A stretch of DNA of 7,692 nt from positions 1 through 7,692 of the forward strand of contig CAMDJU010000124.1 of the NCBI GenBank assembly GCA_945900695.1, read 5' to 3'. The position numbers were made by a program, and so were the translations under genes. Below the pieces are notes generated by a model. It was given only the letters and a program-made list of their open reading frames with translations, ran no database searches and was not told the DNA's origin. Every line of letters starts with the position of its first letter. Within the stretch, counting starts at the first letter, position 1. Positions 1 to 6,542 of the stretch are shown piece after piece. The DNA comes from Bordetella parapertussis (GTDB lineage: Bacteria > Pseudomonadota > Gammaproteobacteria > Burkholderiales > Burkholderiaceae_C).

Positions 1-1766
1 GCCATGGCGTCAAACGATGTCGACTGGGTGGCCTCGGTGATGACTTGCAAACTGCCGGTGTCTTGCAAGGGGAAAAAACCTTTGGGCACCCACAGGTACA
101 AGGCCACGGTGCTGGCCAAGCTCAAACCGAACAGCGCCCACACACGGCCTGGTTTATCCAGCACGCGGCCCAAGCTGCGGCCATAGCGCTCGATCCAGAC
201 ATCGATGCCCCTCCCCAGCGCCAGCGACCAAGCGCTGCTGTTTTGCGCCGATGGCGGCCGCAGCAAACGGGCGCACATCATGGGGGTCAGGGTCAGCGAG
301 ACCACGGCAGAAATCAAAATCGACACCGCCAAGGTGATGGCGAACTCATGGAACAAGCGACCCACCACATCGGCCATGAACAACAGTGGGATGAGCACGG
401 CGATCAATGAAAACGTCAGCGAGATGATGGTGAAACCAATTTGGCGCGAACCACTCAGGGCAGCGGCCAATGCGGCCGCGCGCCAATCGCCCGCCTGCGC
501 CTCGCCGTCTTTGGCGCGTTGCTCCAAGTGGCGGGCAATGTTTTCGATCATCACGATCGCGTCATCCACCACAAAGCCACTGGAAATCGTCAAGGCCATC
601 AAGGTCAGGTTGTTGATCGAAAACCCCGCCAGGTACATCACCCCAAAGGTGCCCACCAGCGACAGCGGCACAGCCACACTGGGGATCAAGGTGGCGGCGG
701 CGTTGCGCAAAAACAAAAAAATCACCATCACCACCAAGGCCACGGCCAGCATCAATTCAAACTGCACATCGCGCACCGAGGCGCGAATGGTCACCGTGCG
801 GTCACTCATCACCTGCAAGTCCACCGAATCGGGCAACTCGGCGCGCAAGCGCGGCAACAAGGCCTGGATGCGATCGACGGTTTCAATCACATTGGCACCG
901 GGCTGGCGCCGAATGTGCAAGACCACCGCCGGGGTTTGGTTGGCCCAAGCGGCCAAGCGACTGTTCTCGGGTGCCTCGATGATGTTGGCCACATCGCGCA
1001 AGCGCAAGGGGTTGCCATTGCGGTAGGCCAGCACCAATTGGCCATACTCCTGGGCCGAGCGGAGTTGGTCATTGGCATCGATGGTCGACGCCCGGTTGGG
1101 CCCATCCAAGCTGCCCTTGGCTTGGTTGACGTTGGCTTGGTTGATGGCCAGACGCACGTCTTCGAGAGAAAAACCTGCCGCTGCCAAAGCCACCGGGTTG
1201 GCCTGCACCCGCACCGAAGGCCGCTGACCGCCGGCAATGCTCACCAAGCCCACGCCCGAGACTTGCGACAAGCGCTGGGCGATGCGGTTTTCCACCATGT
1301 CGCTGACTTGGGTGATGGGGCGCGAGGGTGAGCTCAGGGCCAGGCTCAAGATGGGCGCATCGGCCGGGTTGACCTTGCTGTAGAGCGGCGGCATGGGCAA
1401 ATCGGTGGGCAACAAATTGGCCCCCGCATTGATGGCCGCCTGCACCTGTTGCTCGGCCACATCGAGCGCCAAATCCAGCGAAAAGCGCAAGGTGATGATG
1501 GACGCCCCACCGGAGCTGACCGAGCTCATCAAGTCCAGGCCCGGCATTTGGCCAAACTGGCGCTCCAGGGGGGCGGTGATGGCCGAGGTGACCACCTCCG
1601 GGCTGGCCCCTGGGTACAGGGTAGAGACTTGGATGGTGGGGTAATCCACCTGCGGCAAGGCGGCGATGGGCAACCACCGGTAGGCCAAAGCGCCAGCGAT
1701 CAGCATGGCCACCATCAGCAAAGAGGTGGCCACGGGGCGCAAGATGAACAGGCGCGAGAGGTTCAC
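1..1766 (-). CDS. mdtB: RND efflux pump inner-membrane permease, MdtB-type (3' end cut by window edge)
   Basis: Proton-driven inner-membrane pump of the resistance-nodulation-division superfamily, working with the MdtA adaptor encoded just upstream and normally with MdtC and an outer-membrane channel. The frame stays open from 1766 to the left edge, giving 588 complete codons of an expected ~1030-1040. The N-terminus [15 protein letters not shown], then [20 protein letters not shown] and [13 protein letters not shown], matches MdtB closely. TM1 spans about residues 8-28, followed by the first porter domain. [14 protein letters not shown] contains the TM4 aspartate pair (D401, D402) used for proton relay. 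The last segment, [13 protein letters not shown], opens the second periplasmic half. I chose GTG 1766 because conserved sequence begins immediately after it and a G-run (1772-1777) lies 5 nt upstream; in-frame GTGs at 1769, 1796 and 1805 are alternatives. There is no ATG near the 5' end in this frame. Substrates are unknown: E. coli MdtABC exports novobiocin and bile salts. Confidence 0.93.
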   Translation of the reverse strand, partial: MNLSRLFILRPVATSLLMVAMLIAGALAYRWLPIAALPQVDYPTIQVSTLYPGASPEVVTSAITAPLERQFGQMPGLDLMSSVSSGGASIITLRFSLDLALDVAEQQVQAAINAGANLLPTDLPMPPLYSKVNPADAPILSLALSSPSRPITQVSDMVENRIAQRLSQVSGVGLVSIAGGQRPSVRVQANPVALAAAGFSLEDVRLAINQANVNQAKGSLDGPNRASTIDANDQLRSAQEYGQLVLAYRNGNPLRLRDVANIIEAPENSRLAAWANQTPAVVLHIRRQPGANVIETVDRIQALLPRLRAELPDSVDLQVMSDRTVTIRASVRDVQFELMLAVALVVMVIFLFLRNAAATLIPSVAVPLSLVGTFGVMYLAGFSINNLTLMALTISSGFVVDDAIVMIENIARHLEQRAKDGEAQAGDWRAAALAAALSGSRQIGFTIISLTFSLIAVLIPLLFMADVVGRLFHEFAITLAVSILISAVVSLTLTPMMCARLLRPPSAQNSSAWSLALGRGIDVWIERYGRSLGRVLDKPGRVWALFGLSLASTVALYLWVPKGFFPLQDTGSLQVITEATQSTSFDAM

Positions 1767-1819
1767 CACGGCCCCCCAGGTGTCGCCGCCACCCACCGCT
1801 GGCACAGCGCGGCGCTCAT
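1763..1819 (-). other. 18-codon bridging reading frame between mdtA and mdtB
   Basis: An ATG at 1819 shares its A with the mdtA stop (TGATG). Its frame runs 18 codons and ends in a TGA (1765-1763) that overlaps the mdtB GTG start (GTGA). The frame therefore fills the 52-nt gap exactly and could pass ribosomes from one gene to the next. The peptide (starting MSAALCQRW) resembles nothing I recognise. It may be a coincidence in GC-rich DNA, or the trace of a one-base indel separating an original ATG from the permease frame. Confidence 0.2.
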
Positions 1820-3345
1820 CAGGGATCCTGAGACTGGCGGCGCTCGCGCATGCGCTGGAAGAAGGCGCGGCGCTCTTCGGGCGACATGTTTTTCACCCGC
1901 TCTTGCACCTCGGGGGGCAAGCGGTCCATCCAGGCGGCACGCCCACCACCCGCACCGGGTGGCCCGCCACCTGGGGCGGGTGGTGCCCCCGCTGCGGGCG
2001 CTTCGGCCGCGGCTGCGGGTCGGTTATTGCCGGGTGCGGGTGCGGGCGCGGTCGAAGGGCCGGGGCCAGTGCTGGGCTTGGTTGGGTCTTTGGCGCCTGG
2101 TTCTTTGGCACCTGGAGCGGGGACCGCTCTTGGTGGGGCCGCCTTGACCACCTCCACTTTGCTGCCATCGCGCAAACGGTCGGCGCCATCGGTGACCACT
2201 TTGTCGCCCGCATTGATCGGCCCGCGAATGGCTTGCCAGTCGCCGTCTTGGGCGTCGAGCTGCACCACCTTGGTCAGCACCGAGTTGTCGGCTTGAACCA
2301 CATACACGAAGGTGCCGGCGGCACCGCGTTGAATGGCCGCGCTGGGCACGGCCAAACTGTCTTTGAGGGTGTCCAATTCCAAGCGGATATTGGCAAATTG
2401 GTTGGGAAACAAGCTGCCATTGGCATTGGGGAAGCTGGCTTTCAGGCGCAAGGTGCCAGTGGCCAGGTCGATGGCGTTATCGGTGCTGCTCACCCGACCC
2501 TGGGCCAACATCTGTTTGGCCTCGCGGTCCCACACCTGCACCGGCAACACCTGGCCCGAGCGCAGCTTGCGCTGGATGAGTGGGACATGGATTTCAGGCA
2601 CCGCAAACAGCACCGCCATCGGGTCGGTTTGGTTGATGCTGACAATGCCATTGGCGTCGCCCGCGCGCACCAAGCTGCCCAACTCGGTTTGCTTCAGTCC
2701 GAGCCGGCCCGAAATGGGGGCCACCACGCGGGTGTGGGTGAGCTGCAATTTGGCCGCATCCAATTGGGCCTGGTCGGACTGCACGGTGCCTTGCAACTGG
2801 CGCACCAAGGCCTGTTGCGATTCAACCTGTTGGCGTGCAATCGCGTCTTTTTCCAGCAAGCCTTGGTAACGCTGCAAATCCAGCTGGGCGTTGCGCAGTT
2901 GCGCCACATCGCGCGCCAGTTGGCCTTCGGCCTGGGCCAGTTGGGCCTGGGCATTGCGGTCATCGATCTCGGCCAACACATCGCCGGCACGCACCATTTG
3001 GCCCTCGGTGAATCGCAAGGCTTTGAGTTCGCCGTCGATCTTGGCGCGCACCACGGCCGTGTTCAATGCCGTCAAGGTGCCAATGGCTTGGATGGTTTGG
3101 CGCACGTCCATGCGCTCTACCTCGGCCACGCTCACGGCTTGGTTGCGGCCCCCACCAAAGCGCCCGCCCTTGGCACCACCCCCTTTGCCCTCGCCCTTCG
3201 TCTCGCCCGCCATGTCGGCGCTCATGGGCCGCCAGTAGAAATACCAAGTCCCCGAACCTGCCAAAGCCAGCGCCAGCAATGCAAAGGCCACATAGCGACC
3301 GACTTTTCGGGTGCGGCGCTGGTTTGACAAGGGTGACAAGCTCAT
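1819..3345 (-). CDS. mdtA: RND efflux periplasmic adaptor (membrane fusion protein), MdtA-type, with long C-terminal tail
   Basis: Periplasmic adaptor linking the RND permease to an outer-membrane channel. From ATG 3345 it has 508 residues, against 415 for E. coli MdtA. Order: basic N-terminus and one membrane/signal-anchor helix (about 18-37); a Gly/Lys-rich linker (47-68); first lipoyl half ending [15 protein letters not shown] (114-128); alpha-helical hairpin (about 130-203, Gln/Ala-rich); second lipoyl half [17 protein letters not shown]; beta-barrel with [14 protein letters not shown] (312-325); membrane-proximal domain ending DGSKVEVV near 400. These blocks align with MdtA. Residues 402-508 are an extra Pro/Ala/Gly-rich tail ending in a charged helix ([17 protein letters not shown]). 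An in-frame GTG at 3384 would add 13 residues; neither start has a clear Shine-Dalgarno, and ATG 3345 is preferred because it directly precedes the basic/hydrophobic anchor. The stop abuts the frame leading into mdtB, so the two are co-transcribed. Identity is sure; the exact start is less so. Confidence 0.92.
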   Translation of the reverse strand: MSLSPLSNQRRTRKVGRYVAFALLALALAGSGTWYFYWRPMSADMAGETKGEGKGGGAKGGRFGGGRNQAVSVAEVERMDVRQTIQAIGTLTALNTAVVRAKIDGELKALRFTEGQMVRAGDVLAEIDDRNAQAQLAQAEGQLARDVAQLRNAQLDLQRYQGLLEKDAIARQQVESQQALVRQLQGTVQSDQAQLDAAKLQLTHTRVVAPISGRLGLKQTELGSLVRAGDANGIVSINQTDPMAVLFAVPEIHVPLIQRKLRSGQVLPVQVWDREAKQMLAQGRVSSTDNAIDLATGTLRLKASFPNANGSLFPNQFANIRLELDTLKDSLAVPSAAIQRGAAGTFVYVVQADNSVLTKVVQLDAQDGDWQAIRGPINAGDKVVTDGADRLRDGSKVEVVKAAPPRAVPAPGAKEPGAKDPTKPSTGPGPSTAPAPAPGNNRPAAAAEAPAAGAPPAPGGGPPGAGGGRAAWMDRLPPEVQERVKNMSPEERRAFFQRMRERRQSQDP

Positions 3346-3382
3346 GGGGGGCTGCAGGGATGGAATGTGGCCGATGTTAACC

Positions 3383-3409
3383 ACTGGTCATGAAAACCAT
3401 GGCACCAGT
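3383..3409. promoter_or_regulatory. Inverted repeat upstream of mdtA (possible operator)
   Basis: ACTGGT (3383-3388) and ACCAGT (3404-3409) form a perfect 6-bp inverted repeat with 15 nt between, 21 bp centre to centre, about two helical turns. The spacer itself contains two CATG tetramers. It lies 38-64 nt upstream of the preferred mdtA ATG, a position suited to a dimeric repressor or activator. No convincing -35/-10 pair was found around it, and no regulator gene is in the window. Short repeats of this kind arise by chance, so this is a candidate only. Confidence 0.2.
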
Positions 3410-3441
3410 TGGCAGACCCCGTGGGGGGTACAGGGAATGGG

Positions 3442-3636
3442 TCAAAGCAGGCGGGATACCCCGGCCGCCAACAAGCTCAGCACCAGTGTGGTGGTGATGG
3501 GAAGGTACCAGTCGCGGCCAAAGAAGCGGAACTGAAGGTCCCCTGGCAAGCGACCAAAACCGATTTTTCGCAACCAAGGCATCAGGCCGTTGAACAAAAT
3601 CAAGGCCAAAAAAATCACCAACAACCAGCGCCACAT
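3442..3636 (-). CDS. Small DUF2905-family membrane protein
   Basis: A 64-residue protein with two predicted membrane helices (about residues 3-19 and 46-62) flanking a short basic/aromatic loop. The loop carries the family signature: PWLRKIGFGRLPGDLQF (20-36), then GRDWYLPI (40-47). Length and layout match DUF2905, a small family of uncharacterised bacterial inner-membrane proteins; no function is established. The ATG at 3636 is preceded by a GGGGGT purine-rich stretch. It lies 81 nt downstream of the methyltransferase stop and about 96 nt upstream of the mdtA ATG, all on the minus strand, so co-transcription with either neighbour is possible. The gap before mdtA may hold a separate promoter. 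Confidence 0.85.
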   Translation of the reverse strand: MWRWLLVIFLALILFNGLMPWLRKIGFGRLPGDLQFRFFGRDWYLPITTTLVLSLLAAGVSRLL

Positions 3637-3717
3637 CAGTGCACCCCCAGGGCATGGGCCAGCTCGCGCCCGGTGGCTGGGCCTGGACCCAGGGAAGGTC
3701 CGTTGTGCTCACCTGTT

Positions 3718-4839
3718 TCAAAGCGCATGGGTGCGGTCTCCGTGCTCAAACCCCATGGGCGTCCAGGCCGGGCCACTGCCCAGCACCAGCACCTTGAACA
3801 ACTCACCCATTTCATGCTCGTGCACCAAGGTCAGGGCGGTGTGGCGCTGACCAACGGAGAGCCCGTCAAGCAAAGGCAAGATGCCGCAGTTGAGCAAGTA
3901 GTTGGCTTGCGAGGTGTAGCCCAGCACCTGTAGGCCCGCATCTTGAGCGGCCAAGGCCAAGCCAGTGAAATTGACATGGGCGGTGATGTCTTTGAGGCCC
4001 ACATCCGACAGCGGGTCGCTGTCGGCGCGGTGGGCGCGGTGGCACATCACGGTGCCCATGTGGCGCTGGGGATGGTAGTACTCGCTTTCGGGGAAACCGT
4101 AGTCCACCAATATCACCACCCCGGGGTGCGGGCTGCGCAACATGCGCTCGGCCAAGCTGTGCACAAAGGCCTCTGCCTGGGGGTGAACTTCGGTGAGGTA
4201 GTCGTGTTCACCGTCAATGTCCAACGGTGGCCTCAGCTCGCTGGGCCGGTCTTGCCAAGCCCAAACGCGTTCTGCGCCGGGTGCAGCGGCCACCACGCCG
4301 CGCTCATGCCATTGGCCTTGGCTGCGCTGCAGCAGTTGAACCGGCATGGCGTCGATGACCTCATTGCCGACCACCACACCGTCCACCACATCGGGCCACT
4401 CACTGAGCCACTGCACTTTGTGGGCATGGGCATGCAGCATGGCTTGTTGGCGCTCGCGCAAAGCGCCCGACAGCTCGATGATGGTGTAGCGCTGCACCGC
4501 ATCGCCCAGGCCGTCGAGCAGTTGCAGCGCCAAGTCGCCGGAGCCGGCGCCAAACTCCCAGACGGCGTCGCAACCGCTGTGCTCCAAGGCTTGGCGCACC
4601 GGTTGGACCAGGGTGCGGCCAAACCAAGGGCCCAAGGTGGGGGCGGTGACAAAGTCGCTGCGCGTTGGATCTGTACCGATGAATCGGTCTTGTCGGCTGT
4701 AATAGCCCAGGCCTGGGGCATACAAGGCCAAGGCCATGAAGCGGTCAAAGCCCAACCAGCCGCCGGCACTGGCCATGGCGCGCTCGATCAGGCGCTGCAG
4801 CGCCGGTGTGGGTGGCGGAGAAAAAGGCGGTACATTCAT
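3718..4839 (-). CDS. Class I SAM-dependent methyltransferase, MidA/NDUFAF7 family
   Basis: A 373-residue protein of the MidA/NDUFAF7 (DUF185) family. The mitochondrial member dimethylates an arginine of complex I subunit NDUFS2; the bacterial substrate is not established. Features visible in order: FMALALYAPGLGYYS near the N-terminus; DFVTAPTLGPWFGRTL; the SAM-binding loop FGAGSGD (96-102); NEVIDAMPV (159-167), characteristic of the family; VDYGFPESEYYHP with the DYGF motif at 246-249; RHMGTVMCHRAH; and DITAHVNFTGLA. All the family blocks are present and the length is typical, so the gene looks intact. The ATG at 4839 has an AGGA about 10 nt upstream. It is transcribed divergently from the pteridine reductase-like gene and is followed by the DUF2905 gene. 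Fold and family are confident; methylation of complex I subunit NuoD is only an analogy. Confidence 0.9.
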   Translation of the reverse strand: MNVPPFSPPPTPALQRLIERAMASAGGWLGFDRFMALALYAPGLGYYSRQDRFIGTDPTRSDFVTAPTLGPWFGRTLVQPVRQALEHSGCDAVWEFGAGSGDLALQLLDGLGDAVQRYTIIELSGALRERQQAMLHAHAHKVQWLSEWPDVVDGVVVGNEVIDAMPVQLLQRSQGQWHERGVVAAAPGAERVWAWQDRPSELRPPLDIDGEHDYLTEVHPQAEAFVHSLAERMLRSPHPGVVILVDYGFPESEYYHPQRHMGTVMCHRAHRADSDPLSDVGLKDITAHVNFTGLALAAQDAGLQVLGYTSQANYLLNCGILPLLDGLSVGQRHTALTLVHEHEMGELFKVLVLGSGPAWTPMGFEHGDRTHAL

Positions 4840-4894
4840 GGCCTCTTCATCCTACCTTGTTGCCGCCTTCTGCCAGGGGCAAACGTTTTTTCAC
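4840..4894. promoter_or_regulatory. Divergent intergenic region, methyltransferase / pteridine reductase
   Basis: About 55 bp separate the two opposing starts. This should contain, or be overlapped by, at least one promoter for each direction. I could not pick out a convincing sigma-70 pair on either strand. On the plus strand AGGCGG (4825-4830) stands 7 nt before an ATG at 4838, and that ATG shares the CATG tetramer (4837-4840) with the opposing methyltransferase start. Role assigned from position only. Confidence 0.35.
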
Positions 4895-5680
4895 ATGCAC
4901 GATTGGGTTTTGGTCACAGGCGCCGCGCACCGGCTGGGTCGTGAAATGGCCTTGGCTTTCGCACGCAGCAGTTGGAGCGTGCTGTGCCATTACCAGCACT
5001 CCAAGGCCGCGGCAGAGGAATTGGTGCGTGAATTAACCACTTTGGGCGTGTCCGCAGCGGCCGTGGGCGGCGCACTGGACACCGCCGAAGCGGTGGCCCA
5101 GGTGTTTGAACAGGCTCTTGCCCATGCCGGTCCCAGCTTGCGTTGCATTGTCAACAACGCATCTTTGTTCGAGCCCGACAGCGGGCGCGACTTCAGCGAC
5201 GAGATGGCGCTGCAACAACTGCGGGTGAACCTGCTCGCGCCCATGCACATGGGCCAGCACCTGGCGCGCTTGCACGCCCACAGCCCGGCGGGACACGCCA
5301 GCATGGTGCATGTGCTGGACCAAAAGGTGTTCAACCTCAACCCCGACTATTTTTCCTACACCTTGTCCAAGTTGGGCCTGGAGCGTGCGGTCAAATTGCA
5401 AGCCCAAAGCCTGGCCCCCCAGCTGCGAGTGAATGCCGTAGCCCCAGGCTTGATGTACCTCAGTGGCCCCCAAACCCAGGCCAACTTCGACATCGCCGCC
5501 CAAGCCAATTTGCTGCGCCGCCCCATTGACCCCAAAGATGTGGCCCAAGCGGCGCTGTTTTTGGCCAACACCGCCTCCATCACCGGCACCTGCATCCAAG
5601 TCGATAACGGCCAACACCTCGTGCCCTTGGCGCGCGATGTGCTGTTTGTGGTCGATGAGTTGCTCCAAACCAAACCATGA
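4895..5680 (+). CDS. Pteridine reductase-like SDR oxidoreductase (PTR1/FolM type)
   Basis: Cytosolic NADPH-dependent short-chain dehydrogenase/reductase, 261 residues from ATG 4895, expected to reduce dihydropterins (dihydromonapterin or dihydrobiopterin, possibly dihydrofolate). The cofactor motif is TGAAHRLG (8-15): the TGxxxRxG form typical of pteridine reductases rather than the classical TGxxxGxG. HYQHSKAAAEEL resembles the matching stretch of Leishmania PTR1. NNAS is at 87-90. The catalytic set is D142 (HVLDQK), Y155 and K159 (YTLSK), matching the PTR1 Asp-Tyr-Lys arrangement; RVNAVAPGL follows. Start: ATG 4895 lies just before the first beta strand as in relatives, but has only a weak AGGGGC 14 nt upstream. 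ATG 4838 has a better ribosome site and would add 19 residues that do not look like the family. The stop overlaps folB by ATGA, so the two are translationally coupled. FolM and PTR1 activities cannot be separated from sequence alone. Confidence 0.85.
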   Translation: MHDWVLVTGAAHRLGREMALAFARSSWSVLCHYQHSKAAAEELVRELTTLGVSAAAVGGALDTAEAVAQVFEQALAHAGPSLRCIVNNASLFEPDSGRDFSDEMALQQLRVNLLAPMHMGQHLARLHAHSPAGHASMVHVLDQKVFNLNPDYFSYTLSKLGLERAVKLQAQSLAPQLRVNAVAPGLMYLSGPQTQANFDIAAQANLLRRPIDPKDVAQAALFLANTASITGTCIQVDNGQHLVPLARDVLFVVDELLQTKP

Positions 5681-6066
5681 CACCCTTTCTGCTGCAACAC
5701 CACCGGCGCTTGTTTTTACGCGGCCTGCAAGTGCAAGCGCGCATCGGCATTCATGACTTTGAGCAACTCGCGCCACAGCGCTTGCTCATTGATGTGGATC
5801 TGTATGTTTCCCTGACAGACACCCAAGCGGTCAACGACCAATTGGATGAAGTGGTGGACTACGACTTTGTGCGCCAAGTGGTGCACCAGCGCGTGGCCCA
5901 GGGCCACATTGGTTTGCAAGAGACCTTGTGCGATGACATCATGGCGGCCTTGTTGGCCCACCCCGGGGTCCTGGCGGCCCAGGTGTCCACCCGCAAGCCC
6001 GATGTCTACCCCGACTGCGAGGCCGTGGGGGTGGAAATTTTCCGCGCCAAGCCCGGCGTTTTGTGA
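5677..6066 (+). CDS. folB: Dihydroneopterin aldolase (FolB-type, first of two tandem copies)
   Basis: A 129-residue enzyme of the tunnelling (T-fold) pterin family, which cleaves 7,8-dihydroneopterin to 6-hydroxymethyl-dihydropterin and glycolaldehyde in folate synthesis and acts as a homo-oligomer. Expected residues are present: E29 in GIHDFEQ, Y62 in VVDYDFV, E82 in LQETLCDD, and K107 in the TRKP motif. Lys followed by Pro is the FolB form. The C-terminus AVGVEIFR also fits. The ATG overlaps the SDR stop (ATGA, 5677-5680) with no evident Shine-Dalgarno of its own, so translation is probably coupled. The N-terminus (first ~12 residues, His/Arg-rich) is slightly longer than in E. coli FolB. 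Intact, with no sign of decay. Confidence 0.88.
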   Translation: MTPFLLQHHRRLFLRGLQVQARIGIHDFEQLAPQRLLIDVDLYVSLTDTQAVNDQLDEVVDYDFVRQVVHQRVAQGHIGLQETLCDDIMAALLAHPGVLAAQVSTRKPDVYPDCEAVGVEIFRAKPGVL

Positions 6067-6075
6067 GGCACTGAC

Positions 6076-6444
6076 ATGGCCAGCAAAGGCACCCAAACCC
6101 TGAGCCTGACCGGGCTGCGCTTTGACGCCAACTTAGGCATCTTGCCGCAAGAGCAGCATGCGCCCCAACCCATTCAGGTCGACGCCGAACTCAACCTGGG
6201 CTCACAACCACTGATGCCGCGCGACGATGACATCACCCATGTGCTGGACTACCGCAAGGTGCGCAGCATCATCATCGCCGAGTGCACGGCCGAGCATGTG
6301 AATTTGCTCGAGAGCTTGATTGGCAAGCTGGCGTCGCGCCTGATGGGCTTGCCCGGCGTTTTGGGGGTGCGGGTCAAGATCGCCAAACTGGCGATCTTTG
6401 ACGACTGTGAGGTCGCCATCCACATGGAAACCGGGCAGTGGTGA
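6076..6444 (+). CDS. Dihydroneopterin aldolase/epimerase paralogue (FolX-like, second tandem copy)
   Basis: A 122-residue second T-fold pterin enzyme. The fold-defining residues remain: E26 in GILPQEQ, Y59 in LDYRKV, E79 in LLESL, K104 in KIAKL. The details point to FolX (dihydroneopterin triphosphate 2'-epimerase) rather than FolB: LDYRKV resembles LNYRTV of E. coli FolX, LLESL resembles LLEKL, and the catalytic lysine is followed by Leu (FolX DKL) instead of the Pro of FolB (SKP). It diverges strongly from the first copy, so this is an old duplication or separate acquisition, not a recent tandem repeat. A GAGG at 6065-6068, overlapping the folB stop, stands 7 nt before the ATG. It is the last gene of the pterin operon. 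Family is confident; epimerase versus aldolase is inference, and both activities can coexist. Confidence 0.8.
   Translation: MASKGTQTLSLTGLRFDANLGILPQEQHAPQPIQVDAELNLGSQPLMPRDDDITHVLDYRKVRSIIIAECTAEHVNLLESLIGKLASRLMGLPGVLGVRVKIAKLAIFDDCEVAIHMETGQW
6376..6398 (+). other. Perfect 10-bp hairpin inside the folX-like gene
   Basis: AAGATCGCCA (6376-6385) and TGGCGATCTT (6389-6398) are exact reverse complements around a 3-nt AAC loop, followed by T and G. It lies within codons 101-108, spanning the catalytic lysine codon, 46 nt before the stop. A 10-bp stem with a tight loop should form in the mRNA. It could be a chance result of the coded KIAKLAIF sequence, a 3'-end stabiliser, or a weak termination signal; the missing T-run argues against a strong terminator. 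Confidence 0.45.
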
Positions 6445-6542
6445 AACGCTGAGCCAGGCCAGCACCCGCTGACCTGCGCGAGCCGCACAGCACATTGGCA
6501 CTGCCCATGCGCCTCTAGATTTTCAAGCGCTTCTGAACGGCA
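6445..6542. other. 98-bp gap between convergent genes; no clear terminator
   Basis: The pterin operon (plus strand) and the oxygenase operon (minus strand) end towards each other here. I looked on both strands for a stem-loop followed by a T-run and found only 4-bp stems (for example CAGC-ACCC-GCTG) and the palindrome AAGCGCTT near 6530, none with a poly-U tract. No open frame, repeat or attachment-like sequence is evident. Termination may be Rho-dependent. Confidence 0.4.

Noticed and set aside
205..1331. Two plus-strand open frames (205-1026 and 441-1331) opposite mdtB
   Set aside because: The minus-strand frame encodes an uninterrupted, highly conserved RND permease; the plus-strand products are compositionally odd shadows.
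1069..1677. A 202-codon minus-strand frame within mdtB
   Set aside because: It is the wrong frame of the permease gene; the true frame is open across the same interval and gives conserved MdtB sequence.
1705..3327. A 540-codon plus-strand open frame opposite mdtA
   Set aside because: It is antisense to a clearly recognisable MdtA. The Gly/His/Gln-rich translation has no domain features; long antisense frames are expected in GC-rich genes.
3411..3430. GC-rich inverted stretch (ACCCC/GGGGT) between the DUF2905 gene and mdtA as a terminator
   Set aside because: The stem is only about 5 bp with no following T-run on the minus strand.
4736..4894. 53-codon N-terminal extension of the reductase from an ATG at 4736
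   Set aside because: It lies mostly inside the methyltransferase coding region on the opposite strand and does not resemble an SDR N-terminus.
3943..4944. A 333-codon plus-strand open frame opposite the methyltransferase
   Set aside because: The minus-strand product carries all MidA-family motifs in order; the opposite frame has none and runs into the reductase gene in a different frame.
5033..5776. A 247-codon minus-strand frame opposite the reductase
   Set aside because: The plus strand encodes a complete SDR with catalytic residues; the antisense product is Gly/His/Val-rich with no family resemblance.
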